From Acidobacteriaceae bacterium (lineage in GTDB: Bacteria; Acidobacteriota; Terriglobia; Terriglobales; Acidobacteriaceae): 35,469 nucleotides of DNA. The DNA lies in contig PMHC01000018.1 of assembly GCA_003156495.1 (NCBI GenBank), forward strand, positions 1 through 35,469, read 5' to 3'. The translations under genes were made by a program, and so were the position numbers. Of the stretch, positions 16,099 through 24,948 are shown in pieces; position 1 is the first letter of the stretch; every line of letters begins with the position of its first letter. A model generated the notes under the pieces. It worked only from the letters and a program-made list of their open reading frames with translations, did not search any database and was not told the DNA's origin.

Positions 16099-19000
16099 AT
16101 GTCTATTATCAAAAGCAGCAAGTTTGAGCGGTTGAGTCGGGCCACAAGGAATTTCCTGGCTGTGACTCTCCTGTTGTTAAGCGCCGCTGTTCCTGCACTG
16201 TTTGCACAAACAGATACGGGCGCGATCTCCGGCACGGTTACCGATCCTACGGGAGCCGTTATTCCCGGGGCTGCAATTACAGCTACAAGCACAGAAAACG
16301 GCCTGAAGCTCTCGGCGGCCTCCAATGGAGCTGGCTCGTTTGTTATCCTGGCTGTTCCACGCGGTAACTATAGGGTTGTCGCTACGGCTTCGGGATTTGC
16401 TACCGCGGCCGCAACGGTGACCATTACCGTCACGACAACGCAGAACATTCCATTTTTGTTGAAACCCGCAGGGGCCTCAACAACCGTCGAAGTGAGCGAA
16501 TCCGTTCCCCTCGTGGATGTTTCCGACGCCACGATCGGCGCTACTATTCAGGGCGAGCAGGTTACCGAGCTGCCTTTGAACGGGCGGAACTTCTCAAACC
16601 TGGCGTTGCTGACTCCGGGCGTGACCCGCGGCGCCTATGGGGACATGTCTTCAGGCGGCGGCAGCAGCAATAATACTGAAACCGTGCGCAACAACGAAAG
16701 CGGCAACGCTTCGTTGGCTATCAACGGTCTTCGCCCCCAGGCCAATAACTACCTTCTCGACGGTGTCGACAACAACGATGGCCTGATCGGCACCATTCTC
16801 ATTTTTCCCAACATTGACGCCACGCAAGAATTCCAGGTCAATACCAACATCGCGCCGGCCGAGTATGGTCGCGCCGGTGGCGCAATCGTTCTCAGCTCCA
16901 TCAAAAGCGGTGCGAATAAGTATCACGGCTCGATCTTCGAGTTTTATCGCGACCGCAGTTTCGACTCGAACCCAAATTACCGCTTCAACGGAGCCCCGGT
17001 GACGCCCGCCGGTGGTTTTCTGCGCAATCAACCCGGTTTCTCCATCGGCGGACCGATTATCAAGAACAAGCTCTTCGGCTTTGGCGATTATCAGGCGCTT
17101 CGCGAGAAGATCGGCGTTTCCTCGCAATATCTGACAGTACCTACTACGTTGATGCGCCAGGGCATCTTCACCGAGCTTGAAGATTCCGGGCAGAATGCCA
17201 ATTCTAACAACGGCAGCTACAAGACGACCTATCCCTTGTGCGTGACCGGAGGTTTGGCTGGCAAAACCAGCCCGGGCCTGATCTACGATCCCACCACGTG
17301 CACGCCTTTTGCCGGCAACACCATTCCTTTGGACCGCCGTAATTCGGCCGCGATCAATTACCTCAACGCTTTCCCGACGCCCACGCGTACGGACCGCTAC
17401 CTGGATAACTACTATCTCACTACGCAGTCGGAAAAGAACAACTACAACACCTTCGATCTTCGCTTCGATTGGAACGCCACGGCGCGCGACGTTGCTTTTG
17501 TGCGTTTCAGCTACGACAACTCGGTCAACTCGAAGACCAGCGAGTTTCCCAAGCTTCCTGCCGGTAGTGGCACGGGCACTAACCCGACGCACGCTCGCAG
17601 CTATGCTCTCGGTTACACGCATATCTTCACGCCGACCATCGTCAATGAGGCGCGCATCGCCTATAACCGCGACAATTATGGCTATATGCCGCCCATGTAC
17701 GGTCAATACGTTTCAAAAGACCTTGGCATCGTCAACGCCAACATCAACCAGCAAACTACTGGTGGCGCGCTGATCGGCGGCTGGGCGGGCGAACTTACAT
17801 ACACGGGCGACTATGGCCTTTACGCCGTGCCGCAGAATACCTATGAAGTGAATGACTCGGTAAGCTGGAGCCGCGGCAAACATTCACTCAAGTTTGGTGG
17901 AACCTTTATCCGTCGCGAGGTGGCCTTCTTCAATCCGCAGGAAGGCAAAGGTTACTTCTGGATCGACAACGGTACGGTGATCTATACCGGCTACGAAGTT
18001 TCCGAGCTGCTGGCCGGTGGCCTGTATAACTACCAGATCGGTTCGCAATCGGGCTACTTCGCCAACGAAGGCCAGGAGGACGGTATCTTCGGACAGGACA
18101 CTTGGCATGTCAACCGGCGGTTGACGCTGAATCTCGGCTTCCGCTGGGATCTGCTAACCCGGCCCTACGAAAAACATGATCAGCAATCGGCCTTTAACAT
18201 CGCGGCGGGAACCGTATGGATTGCCAACAAAAACGGCATTTCGCGCGCGATCCGCGATCAGGATTATCACAACTTCGGGCCGCGCGTCGGCTTTACCTAC
18301 GATCTGTACGGCACCGGCAAGGCGATTCTCCGCGGCGGTTATGGAATCTTCTACTTCCAGGACTACGGCGGCATCGATAACCAGCTTGGCGAGCAGGCGC
18401 CTTTCGGCGGCAGCAACAGTTACCTGGCTTCAAACGGTTATTGCACGACCCTTACCGGCCAGCTTCCCACGCATACGGGATCATACAACTGCTCCGGATA
18501 TACCAGCTCGGGCGCGGTCACCACGGCGCTGCCCGCGCGCGGTTATACGAACTTTGACGCTTCCAATCCACCCGAAGGCACCAGCATGATTGCCGTCAAC
18601 CGCGGCAATTCGAACAGCATGGTGCAGGAGTGGAATTTGCAAATCGAGCAGCAGCTCGGCTCGAATAACGTGGTCAACCTCGCCTACGTCGGTACGCACG
18701 GTTCAAATCTGAGCACGTACTATCCGTATAACATCTACCAGTTAAATACCGGGGTGAAGAACTTTGCTACGCTTGGCGATATCACCTACAACAACTACAA
18801 CGGCATTTCGAACTATAATGGCCTGCAGCTCCACGCTGAACATCGCACCAACAACGGCTTGATCGCAACGGCTTCCTACGCCTGGTCGCACACGCTTGAT
18901 GATTCACCCAGTGCGTTCCTTAGTCAGACCGCCGCGCTTTACTACGATCCGATGGCCGGCTACGGAAACTCAAGCCAGGACCAGCGCCAAGTCTTCAGCT

Positions 19001-19539
19001 CCTCGATCCTTTATCAACTTCCCTTTGGTCGTGGCCAGCGTTTTGGCGGCGCGGTTTCACAGCCTATGGACTGGCTGATTGGTGGTTGGCAGGCCAGCTT
19101 CATTGGTCTGCTGCAATCCGGCACGCCGGTCGATCTCTCTGTTGGTTCGAACAACCCCAGCAATCGTCCTGACCAGGTCGGTAACATCAACTATCCGAAG
19201 AGCGTTCTCGGTTATTGGTTCAATCCGAAAGCCTTCTCTTCTAGCATTCCGACCATCACCGCTTCCGACGGCACTACGGTTTTTACGCGCCTCGGAACCT
19301 TGCGCCGCAACCAGGTTAGCGGTCCTAGTTATCGCGTAGTTAATCTCAGCCTTCAAAAAAATCTCCACCTGACCGACAAGTACACGTTGGAGTTGCACGG
19401 CGACGCATTCAACCTTTTGAATACGGCTGAATTCGCCAACCCGACCTCTAGCATGAGCGACTCAAACTTCGGCAAGATCGAAGCGATCCAGGTTTACAGC
19501 AACCGCCAGATTCAGTTGGCGGCGCGGTTTACCTTCTAG
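16099..19539 (+). CDS. Oar-like TonB-dependent receptor with carboxypeptidase-regulatory-like domain
   Basis: Start placed at ATG 16099 (TTGGGAGGA upstream). AQTDTGAISGTVTDPTGAVIPGAAITATSTENGLKLSAASNGAGSFVILAVPRGNYRVVATASGF; ELPLNGRNFSNLALLTPGVTRG; DGVDNNDG; C-terminal NRQIQLAARFTF ends in Phe. Confidence 0.95.
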   Translation: MSIIKSSKFERLSRATRNFLAVTLLLLSAAVPALFAQTDTGAISGTVTDPTGAVIPGAAITATSTENGLKLSAASNGAGSFVILAVPRGNYRVVATASGFATAAATVTITVTTTQNIPFLLKPAGASTTVEVSESVPLVDVSDATIGATIQGEQVTELPLNGRNFSNLALLTPGVTRGAYGDMSSGGGSSNNTETVRNNESGNASLAINGLRPQANNYLLDGVDNNDGLIGTILIFPNIDATQEFQVNTNIAPAEYGRAGGAIVLSSIKSGANKYHGSIFEFYRDRSFDSNPNYRFNGAPVTPAGGFLRNQPGFSIGGPIIKNKLFGFGDYQALREKIGVSSQYLTVPTTLMRQGIFTELEDSGQNANSNNGSYKTTYPLCVTGGLAGKTSPGLIYDPTTCTPFAGNTIPLDRRNSAAINYLNAFPTPTRTDRYLDNYYLTTQSEKNNYNTFDLRFDWNATARDVAFVRFSYDNSVNSKTSEFPKLPAGSGTGTNPTHARSYALGYTHIFTPTIVNEARIAYNRDNYGYMPPMYGQYVSKDLGIVNANINQQTTGGALIGGWAGELTYTGDYGLYAVPQNTYEVNDSVSWSRGKHSLKFGGTFIRREVAFFNPQEGKGYFWIDNGTVIYTGYEVSELLAGGLYNYQIGSQSGYFANEGQEDGIFGQDTWHVNRRLTLNLGFRWDLLTRPYEKHDQQSAFNIAAGTVWIANKNGISRAIRDQDYHNFGPRVGFTYDLYGTGKAILRGGYGIFYFQDYGGIDNQLGEQAPFGGSNSYLASNGYCTTLTGQLPTHTGSYNCSGYTSSGAVTTALPARGYTNFDASNPPEGTSMIAVNRGNSNSMVQEWNLQIEQQLGSNNVVNLAYVGTHGSNLSTYYPYNIYQLNTGVKNFATLGDITYNNYNGISNYNGLQLHAEHRTNNGLIATASYAWSHTLDDSPSAFLSQTAALYYDPMAGYGNSSQDQRQVFSSSILYQLPFGRGQRFGGAVSQPMDWLIGGWQASFIGLLQSGTPVDLSVGSNNPSNRPDQVGNINYPKSVLGYWFNPKAFSSSIPTITASDGTTVFTRLGTLRRNQVSGPSYRVVNLSLQKNLHLTDKYTLELHGDAFNLLNTAEFANPTSSMSDSNFGKIEAIQVYSNRQIQLAARFTF

Positions 19540-19650
19540 ACCACTGAAACGCTGGCCGCGGCGATAACCAAGCCGCTGCTGCGCAGCCTGAAATCGGATA
19601 GATGGCGTATGCGCGCACTAGCTCCGTGACCGCTTAAATTTGTGCCATCG

Positions 19651-19687
19651 AGGTACCCCAGCTTTCGATTTTGAGAGCTGGGAACCT
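19651..19687. terminator. Intercistronic hairpin between TonB receptor and GH13 gene
   Basis: AGGT-ac-CCCAGCTTTC-gatttt-GAGAGCTGGG-a-ACCT: 10-bp stem with one G-U plus outer 4-bp extension. No long U-tract, so it could be attenuator/processing rather than terminator. Confidence 0.5.
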
Positions 19688-19779
19688 CAACACTAAGGGG
19701 CGAAATGATCAGGTCATGGTACTGGCGCGCTTGTGGCCTGCGTCTGCTCATTCATGTTGTCTTGTTGGGAGAGATTCTT

Positions 19780-21690
19780 ATGCGTACTTTGCCTAAATTG
19801 TTTTTGGCTGTCTGTTTTACTGTCAGTATGTTTCCCGCGGCTGCGCAAATCACCTCTCGCGCCACCGCCGTGGTTGCCGGAGAAACTTCCGGAAGCGATC
19901 TGTCCGCCCCTGAAAAACCAATGATTGACAAAATCGATCCGCCTGATTGGTGGGCGCGGTTCCCATCTCCCATGCTGCTTGTGCATGGGCGTGGCCTGCA
20001 CGGCGCGCAATTCACCGTCTCCGGCAAGGGCGTAACGTTGGTGCGCACGCAGAGTTCGGTAAACGGGCATTGGGCTTTTCTTTGGCTTGACACAAAAAAC
20101 GCTCCGGCGCAGAAACTCGCGATCGTCGTTCGCCGTGGAAGCGCTCAAGCGAGCGCTTCGTTTCCATTGGCTTGCCGCAATCCAACTGCGCATGGGTATG
20201 CGGGGGTCAGCCCCGCCGACATCCTTTATCTCATCATGCCCGATCGCTTTGCCGATGGCACGCCTGATCATTCCGGTAACGATCGCACCGCAGCGCGCGG
20301 ATGGCACGGCGGCGACCTAGCCGGCATCGAGCAGCATCTGGATTATCTGAGCAAGCTGGGCGTCACGACGGTCTGGACTACGCCGGTCGTTTCCAACGGC
20401 GCTATGCCGGAGTCCTACCACGGTTATGCGGCCGTTGATCTTTACGCGATCGATTCGCACTTGGGCACGCTTGCCGCTTACCGCCATCTTTCCGATGCGC
20501 TCCATGCGCGCGGCATGAAGCTAGTGATTGATTTTGTACCCAACCATGTTGGCGCGGCGCATCCATGGCTTGACGATCCTCCTGCGTCCGATTGGTTTCA
20601 CGGTACGCGCGCCTCTCATCTATCTGTCGGTTCCGATTTCTATCAACTTGTCGATCCTCATGCGGCGCTACGAGATTCGCTCCACATTACCACCGGTTGG
20701 TTCACGGAGAGCATGCCCGATTTGAACCAGGAGAATCCTCTCGTTGAGCAATATCTGATTCAGAATGCGCTTTGGTGGGTTGAAACAGCCCATCTCGACG
20801 GAATTCGGCTTGATACTTTTCCCTATGTCGGTCGCAAATTCTGGCATGATTTTAATGCCGCTTTGCATAACGAGTATCCACACCTGACCACGGTCGGCGA
20901 AATCTTTCATTCCGATCCCCTGATCACGTCATATTTTGCTGGAGGTGCAACGCATGAAGGCATCGATACAGAACTCGACACGCCCTTTGACTTTCCCGTC
21001 TACTCGACCTTGCGCGGTGTACTTATCGGTGGCAAACCGATGACGGAGTTAAGCAACATATTGCGCCAAGATGCGCTATACCCGCATCCGGAGCGTCTGG
21101 TCACCTTCATCGGCAACCATGACACGACGCGTTTTTTGACGGAAGCGCATGGCTCAATGGCGAAGCTCAAACTCGCGCTCGGTCTCGCGATTACGCTACG
21201 TGGAACGCCGCTTATCTATTCCGGCGATGAAATCGGTATGACGGGTGGAGACGATCCGGACAATCGGCGGGATTTTCCCGGAGGATTTCCTGGCGACAAG
21301 CAGAATGCTTTTGTGTCGGAAGAACGCACGAGCGCCCAAGCAGAGGCGTTTGCTTGGACCTCCGGATTGCTGACGTTACGCAAAACTCATTCCGAATTGC
21401 GTGGCGGTATCGAGCAGAATTTGCTTGCTACAGACGCGTTGTTCGTCTATGCGCGCGCATACGATTCGTCAGGATGCAAACCGGATCGCTCGCAAGAACG
21501 TATCCTGGTGATTGTGAATCAAGCCGGAGTCGCCAAGACGGCGGAAATTGCTTCCGGCCATACCGTATTGGCTGGTTGCACTGAGTTTCAAACGCTTGTT
21601 CCCACGCCAAGCGTTGCTATTGAAATCAGCGGCGGTGGGTTGAAAATTACGGCGCCGGCGGAAAGTCTGACAGTGTTGAGCGTGCGATAA
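19780..21690 (+). CDS. Secreted GH13 alpha-amylase/cyclomaltodextrinase-like enzyme
   Basis: Start at ATG 19780 gives signal peptide MRTLPKLFLAVCFTVSMFPAAAQ. N-terminal Ig-like region, then GH13 regions DFVPNHVG, GIRLDTFPYV, TVGEIFHS, FIGNHDTTRF. Confidence 0.93.
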   Translation: MRTLPKLFLAVCFTVSMFPAAAQITSRATAVVAGETSGSDLSAPEKPMIDKIDPPDWWARFPSPMLLVHGRGLHGAQFTVSGKGVTLVRTQSSVNGHWAFLWLDTKNAPAQKLAIVVRRGSAQASASFPLACRNPTAHGYAGVSPADILYLIMPDRFADGTPDHSGNDRTAARGWHGGDLAGIEQHLDYLSKLGVTTVWTTPVVSNGAMPESYHGYAAVDLYAIDSHLGTLAAYRHLSDALHARGMKLVIDFVPNHVGAAHPWLDDPPASDWFHGTRASHLSVGSDFYQLVDPHAALRDSLHITTGWFTESMPDLNQENPLVEQYLIQNALWWVETAHLDGIRLDTFPYVGRKFWHDFNAALHNEYPHLTTVGEIFHSDPLITSYFAGGATHEGIDTELDTPFDFPVYSTLRGVLIGGKPMTELSNILRQDALYPHPERLVTFIGNHDTTRFLTEAHGSMAKLKLALGLAITLRGTPLIYSGDEIGMTGGDDPDNRRDFPGGFPGDKQNAFVSEERTSAQAEAFAWTSGLLTLRKTHSELRGGIEQNLLATDALFVYARAYDSSGCKPDRSQERILVIVNQAGVAKTAEIASGHTVLAGCTEFQTLVPTPSVAIEISGGGLKITAPAESLTVLSVR

Positions 21691-21759
21691 GTACGCCAGA
21701 AGAAAAGGCCACGGCAACCGCGCGATGATTATTCCGGTTGCGGCTGCAGGAGGTGTGGA

Positions 21760-24303
21760 GTGTTAAAGGCATGGCGCTTGTCGCTTGTCATACTTGCAAT
21801 TTTATTTTTTAGCGTTGTTGCAACGGCGACCGAGGTTCATCTCCAGCCGGATTTCGTCCGTCTGGATCGTGTAACCGCTGTTCAGCCGCTGGCAAATGGC
21901 ATTACAATTCGCGCGGGCGCCGCAGTGCTGCATATCACCGCGCTGCGCGACGATCTGCTGCGCGTGCGTGTCGCTCCCGACGGTCGGTTTCCGGAGGATG
22001 CCTCCTGGACCGTATTGACGGCGTCGCGAGTTGACGCGGTCAATGTGATTGCGGAAAATACTAACGCGGATGTTGGCTTCAAAACCGCTAAGCTGCGCGT
22101 GACGATTCATCGCGATCCTATGTCGTTGCGGGTTACTGATCTAGAAGGTCGCGTGATCGTCGAAAATTTTTCGCCGCGGCCGATCGAGTACCATGAGCAC
22201 GCGTTCCGCGTTTACCTGCGCTCGCCCGAGGACGAACATTACTTCGGACTAGGTGACAAGCCTGGTCCTCTTGATCGTCGCAATGCATCCTTTGCGAATT
22301 GGAATACGGATTCTTTCGGTTGGCAGGAATCGACCGATCCGATTTACAAATCCATTCCGTTTCTGATTACTTATCGCGGAGGAATTTCGACCGGCATTTT
22401 TCTCGACAATACCTGGCGTACGAGTTTCGACTTCAATAAGGAATATCGCGATGCTTATTCCTTTGGCGCCGAGGATGGGCCGCTTGATTTCTATCTTCTG
22501 TACGGTCCAGACGCTAAGGCCGTGCTTGCGTCGTGGGCGTGGCTAACCGGACACACGCCGCTGCCTCCCTTGTGGGCGCTGGGGTTTCAGCAATCGCGTT
22601 ATAGCTACTATCCGGAGTCGGAGGTTAGGCGCATCGCCGATCGCTTGCGCAGCGAGCACATTCCGACCGACGTGATCTGGCTCGACATCGATTATCAGTT
22701 AAAAAACCGTCCTTTCACGGTCGATCCGGAACGCTTTCCGCACTTCGATCAGATGATTCAGGATTTGAAGGCACAGCATCTGAAGACGGTGCTCATTACC
22801 GATCTGCACATCGCCGATCTTCCCGGAGCGAACTACAAACCCTATGACGAAGGCCAGACGAAGGACTACTTCGTGAAAAATCCCGATGGCTCGACCTTTG
22901 TTGGTACGGTCTGGCCCGGCAAAGCGGTTTTCCCGGACTTTACGCGGCAGGCCGCACGCGATTGGTGGGGAACGCTCTACGCTGATTTTGTTCACAAAGG
23001 CGTCGCCGGTTTTTGGAATGACATGAACGAACCTTCGGTCTTCGACGTTCCCTCAAAAACCATGCCGGACGATGTGCAGCATCACATCGAGGAACCAGGC
23101 TTTGCTTCGCGCATAGCTTCGCATCTTGAAGTACATAACATCTTCGGTATGGAAAACAGTCGCGGCACTTACGAGGGGCTGCTTAATCTCGCGCCGAATC
23201 TGCGGCCCTTTGTAATGACACGCGCCAGCTTTGCCGGCGGGCAGCGCTATGCCGTCACCTGGACTGGAGACAATGCCAGTACGTGGAATCATTTGCGTCA
23301 AAGCATTCCACAACTGCTCAATCTGGGGTTGAGCGGTTTTGCATTAAGCGGAGCCGATGTTGGCGGATTTGCCGGCTCGCCGCAGCCGGATTTACTTACA
23401 CGCTGGCTCGAGGTCGGCGCATTTGAGCCGATCGATCGCGATCACTCCGCTTCTGGCACGCATCCGCAAGAGCCGTGGGAAAACGGGACTCCCGAAGATG
23501 TGAATCTACGCCGCCGTTATATTGAAGAGCGCTATCGACTGCTGCCCTATCTCTACACGACGACAGAAGAAATGAGCCGTACCGGAGTACCGATGATGCG
23601 ACCGTTATTTCTGGAATTTCCCTGGCCGGACGCTAATGGCAGTCCGCTCGATTTCGGCGCGGGCAATGCGTTTCTGCTCGGTGCTGACCTGCTGATTGCG
23701 GAAGCTCCGTTTCCCGACGAGTTGGACGACTACATGATCGCCTTGCCGCCCGTCGGCTGGTATGACTATTGGACCGGCGCGCGAATCGAACCGGCAAAGG
23801 GTGGCGCTGACGGCAAGCATCCAACAGAAGTTCGCCTTCACCGCGAGCTTGATACGCTGCCGATTTTTGTGCGCGCGGGCGCGATCATTCCCGAGCAACC
23901 GCTCGTCCAAAGCACTGACGAAAGGCCCAACGGTCCGCTGATCTTGCGCGTGTATCCGCCCACAAACTCTGGTGAGAAGTGTAGCGGCAGCCTCTATCTC
24001 GACGATGGCGTGAGCTTCGCTTACAAGCAGGGCGTATTTTTTCGCGCTGCATTTACCTGCCAACTGATGCCTGATGGAATTTCAGTTCGTGTTGCGCCGG
24101 CATCCGGGAGCTTCGCTCCATGGTGGAAGCAAGTGTCTGTAGAAATTTACGGCGCAACAAAGGCTGCAAGCCATGCAACTGTTACCCACCTGGATGGTAA
24201 AGGCGGTGCTTTGCTGCCAACTGCTTTCGATGTCAAGCAGCATCGTATTACGGCATCCATGCAAGATGAGGGCAAAGGATTTGAGATGAAGCTAATGTAT
24301 TAG
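21760..24303 (+). CDS. Secreted GH31 alpha-glucosidase family protein
   Basis: GTG start at 21760 after GCAGGAGG; VLKAWRLSLVILAILFFSVVATATE signal-like; GH31 motifs VIWLDIDY, GFWNDMNEPSVF, VTWTGDN, LSGADVGGFAG. Confidence 0.94.
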   Translation: MLKAWRLSLVILAILFFSVVATATEVHLQPDFVRLDRVTAVQPLANGITIRAGAAVLHITALRDDLLRVRVAPDGRFPEDASWTVLTASRVDAVNVIAENTNADVGFKTAKLRVTIHRDPMSLRVTDLEGRVIVENFSPRPIEYHEHAFRVYLRSPEDEHYFGLGDKPGPLDRRNASFANWNTDSFGWQESTDPIYKSIPFLITYRGGISTGIFLDNTWRTSFDFNKEYRDAYSFGAEDGPLDFYLLYGPDAKAVLASWAWLTGHTPLPPLWALGFQQSRYSYYPESEVRRIADRLRSEHIPTDVIWLDIDYQLKNRPFTVDPERFPHFDQMIQDLKAQHLKTVLITDLHIADLPGANYKPYDEGQTKDYFVKNPDGSTFVGTVWPGKAVFPDFTRQAARDWWGTLYADFVHKGVAGFWNDMNEPSVFDVPSKTMPDDVQHHIEEPGFASRIASHLEVHNIFGMENSRGTYEGLLNLAPNLRPFVMTRASFAGGQRYAVTWTGDNASTWNHLRQSIPQLLNLGLSGFALSGADVGGFAGSPQPDLLTRWLEVGAFEPIDRDHSASGTHPQEPWENGTPEDVNLRRRYIEERYRLLPYLYTTTEEMSRTGVPMMRPLFLEFPWPDANGSPLDFGAGNAFLLGADLLIAEAPFPDELDDYMIALPPVGWYDYWTGARIEPAKGGADGKHPTEVRLHRELDTLPIFVRAGAIIPEQPLVQSTDERPNGPLILRVYPPTNSGEKCSGSLYLDDGVSFAYKQGVFFRAAFTCQLMPDGISVRVAPASGSFAPWWKQVSVEIYGATKAASHATVTHLDGKGGALLPTAFDVKQHRITASMQDEGKGFEMKLMY

Positions 24304-24564
24304 TTACAACTGTAGTACTAATGCCGCCGGCTCCAATCGTTGTACCCATAAAGTGTCTGGCAGAATATTTTTTGTGCTACGCGTAATCGCCTGTGTTTAT
24401 GATCTTCGGAGTAACTGCGGAGAGGAGTCCAACTTTTCGATGTTATGCCTGTTGGGTTCTGGCTATGCCGGGTTACGAACGGGAAGTTGCCATGGCGACG
24501 GGATCTCGTGGCCTTCCGCCAGGCCGGGGTCTGAGGCGTCTCCTGGAGCCTGCGGCGTTTTCCT

Positions 24565-24740
24565 GGCGTGGTGCAGGTAGATATTGGCCAGAAGCGGGCT
24601 AATTGGCTGGCCCTGGCCGGTTCCTGTCTTGCTCACAATCAGCTTGCCGCCGTCGAGGCACCCACACTGATCCACTTGCCGATCAGCCGGAGCATGCTGC
24701 CGTCCGTTACACGTCTACCCATCATCTCGACGAGGTTTTC
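24565..24740 (-). pseudogene. Group II intron reverse transcriptase/maturase fragment (frameshifted)
   Basis: Two minus frames together give ENLVEMMGRRVTDGSMLRLIGKWISVG then LDGGKLIVSKTGTGQGQPISPLLANIYLHHA, matching the group II intron RT region before the YADD motif. Confidence 0.75.
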
Positions 24741-24762
24741 CCAAACAATCGAGTGGTGGGTA

Positions 24763-24801
24763 GGGACAGGTCTCGCGATTGAGGTCGCTTGTGCCTGTCC
24801 C
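24763..24801. repeat. Short inverted repeat at the edge of the RT fragment
   Basis: GGGACAGG (24763-24770) and CCTGTCCC (24794-24801), 8-bp perfect arms. Confidence 0.45.
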
Positions 24802-24927
24802 CCCCTTGTAGAACCCGCCGAGCGGATTTCCCGCAACGGGCTCCACAGGTTGCACTCATGAAGTGCGAGTCATACCGTCGCATGAAGAGCCGACGCCGCA
24901 TAAGGTAGTTCGAACCATGGTTATGAG

Positions 24928-24948
24928 GAGCCTTGCAAGTGGCTCTTT
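24928..24948 (+). terminator. Small stem-loop adjacent to the DUF885 stop codon
   Basis: GAGCC-ttgcaagt-GGCTC followed by TTTCT on the + strand. Confidence 0.35.

Noticed and set aside
16651-17706. 351-aa minus-strand ORF inside the second TonB receptor
   Set aside because: Antisense of a clear Oar-like CDS; Val/Arg/Ile-rich with no motif.
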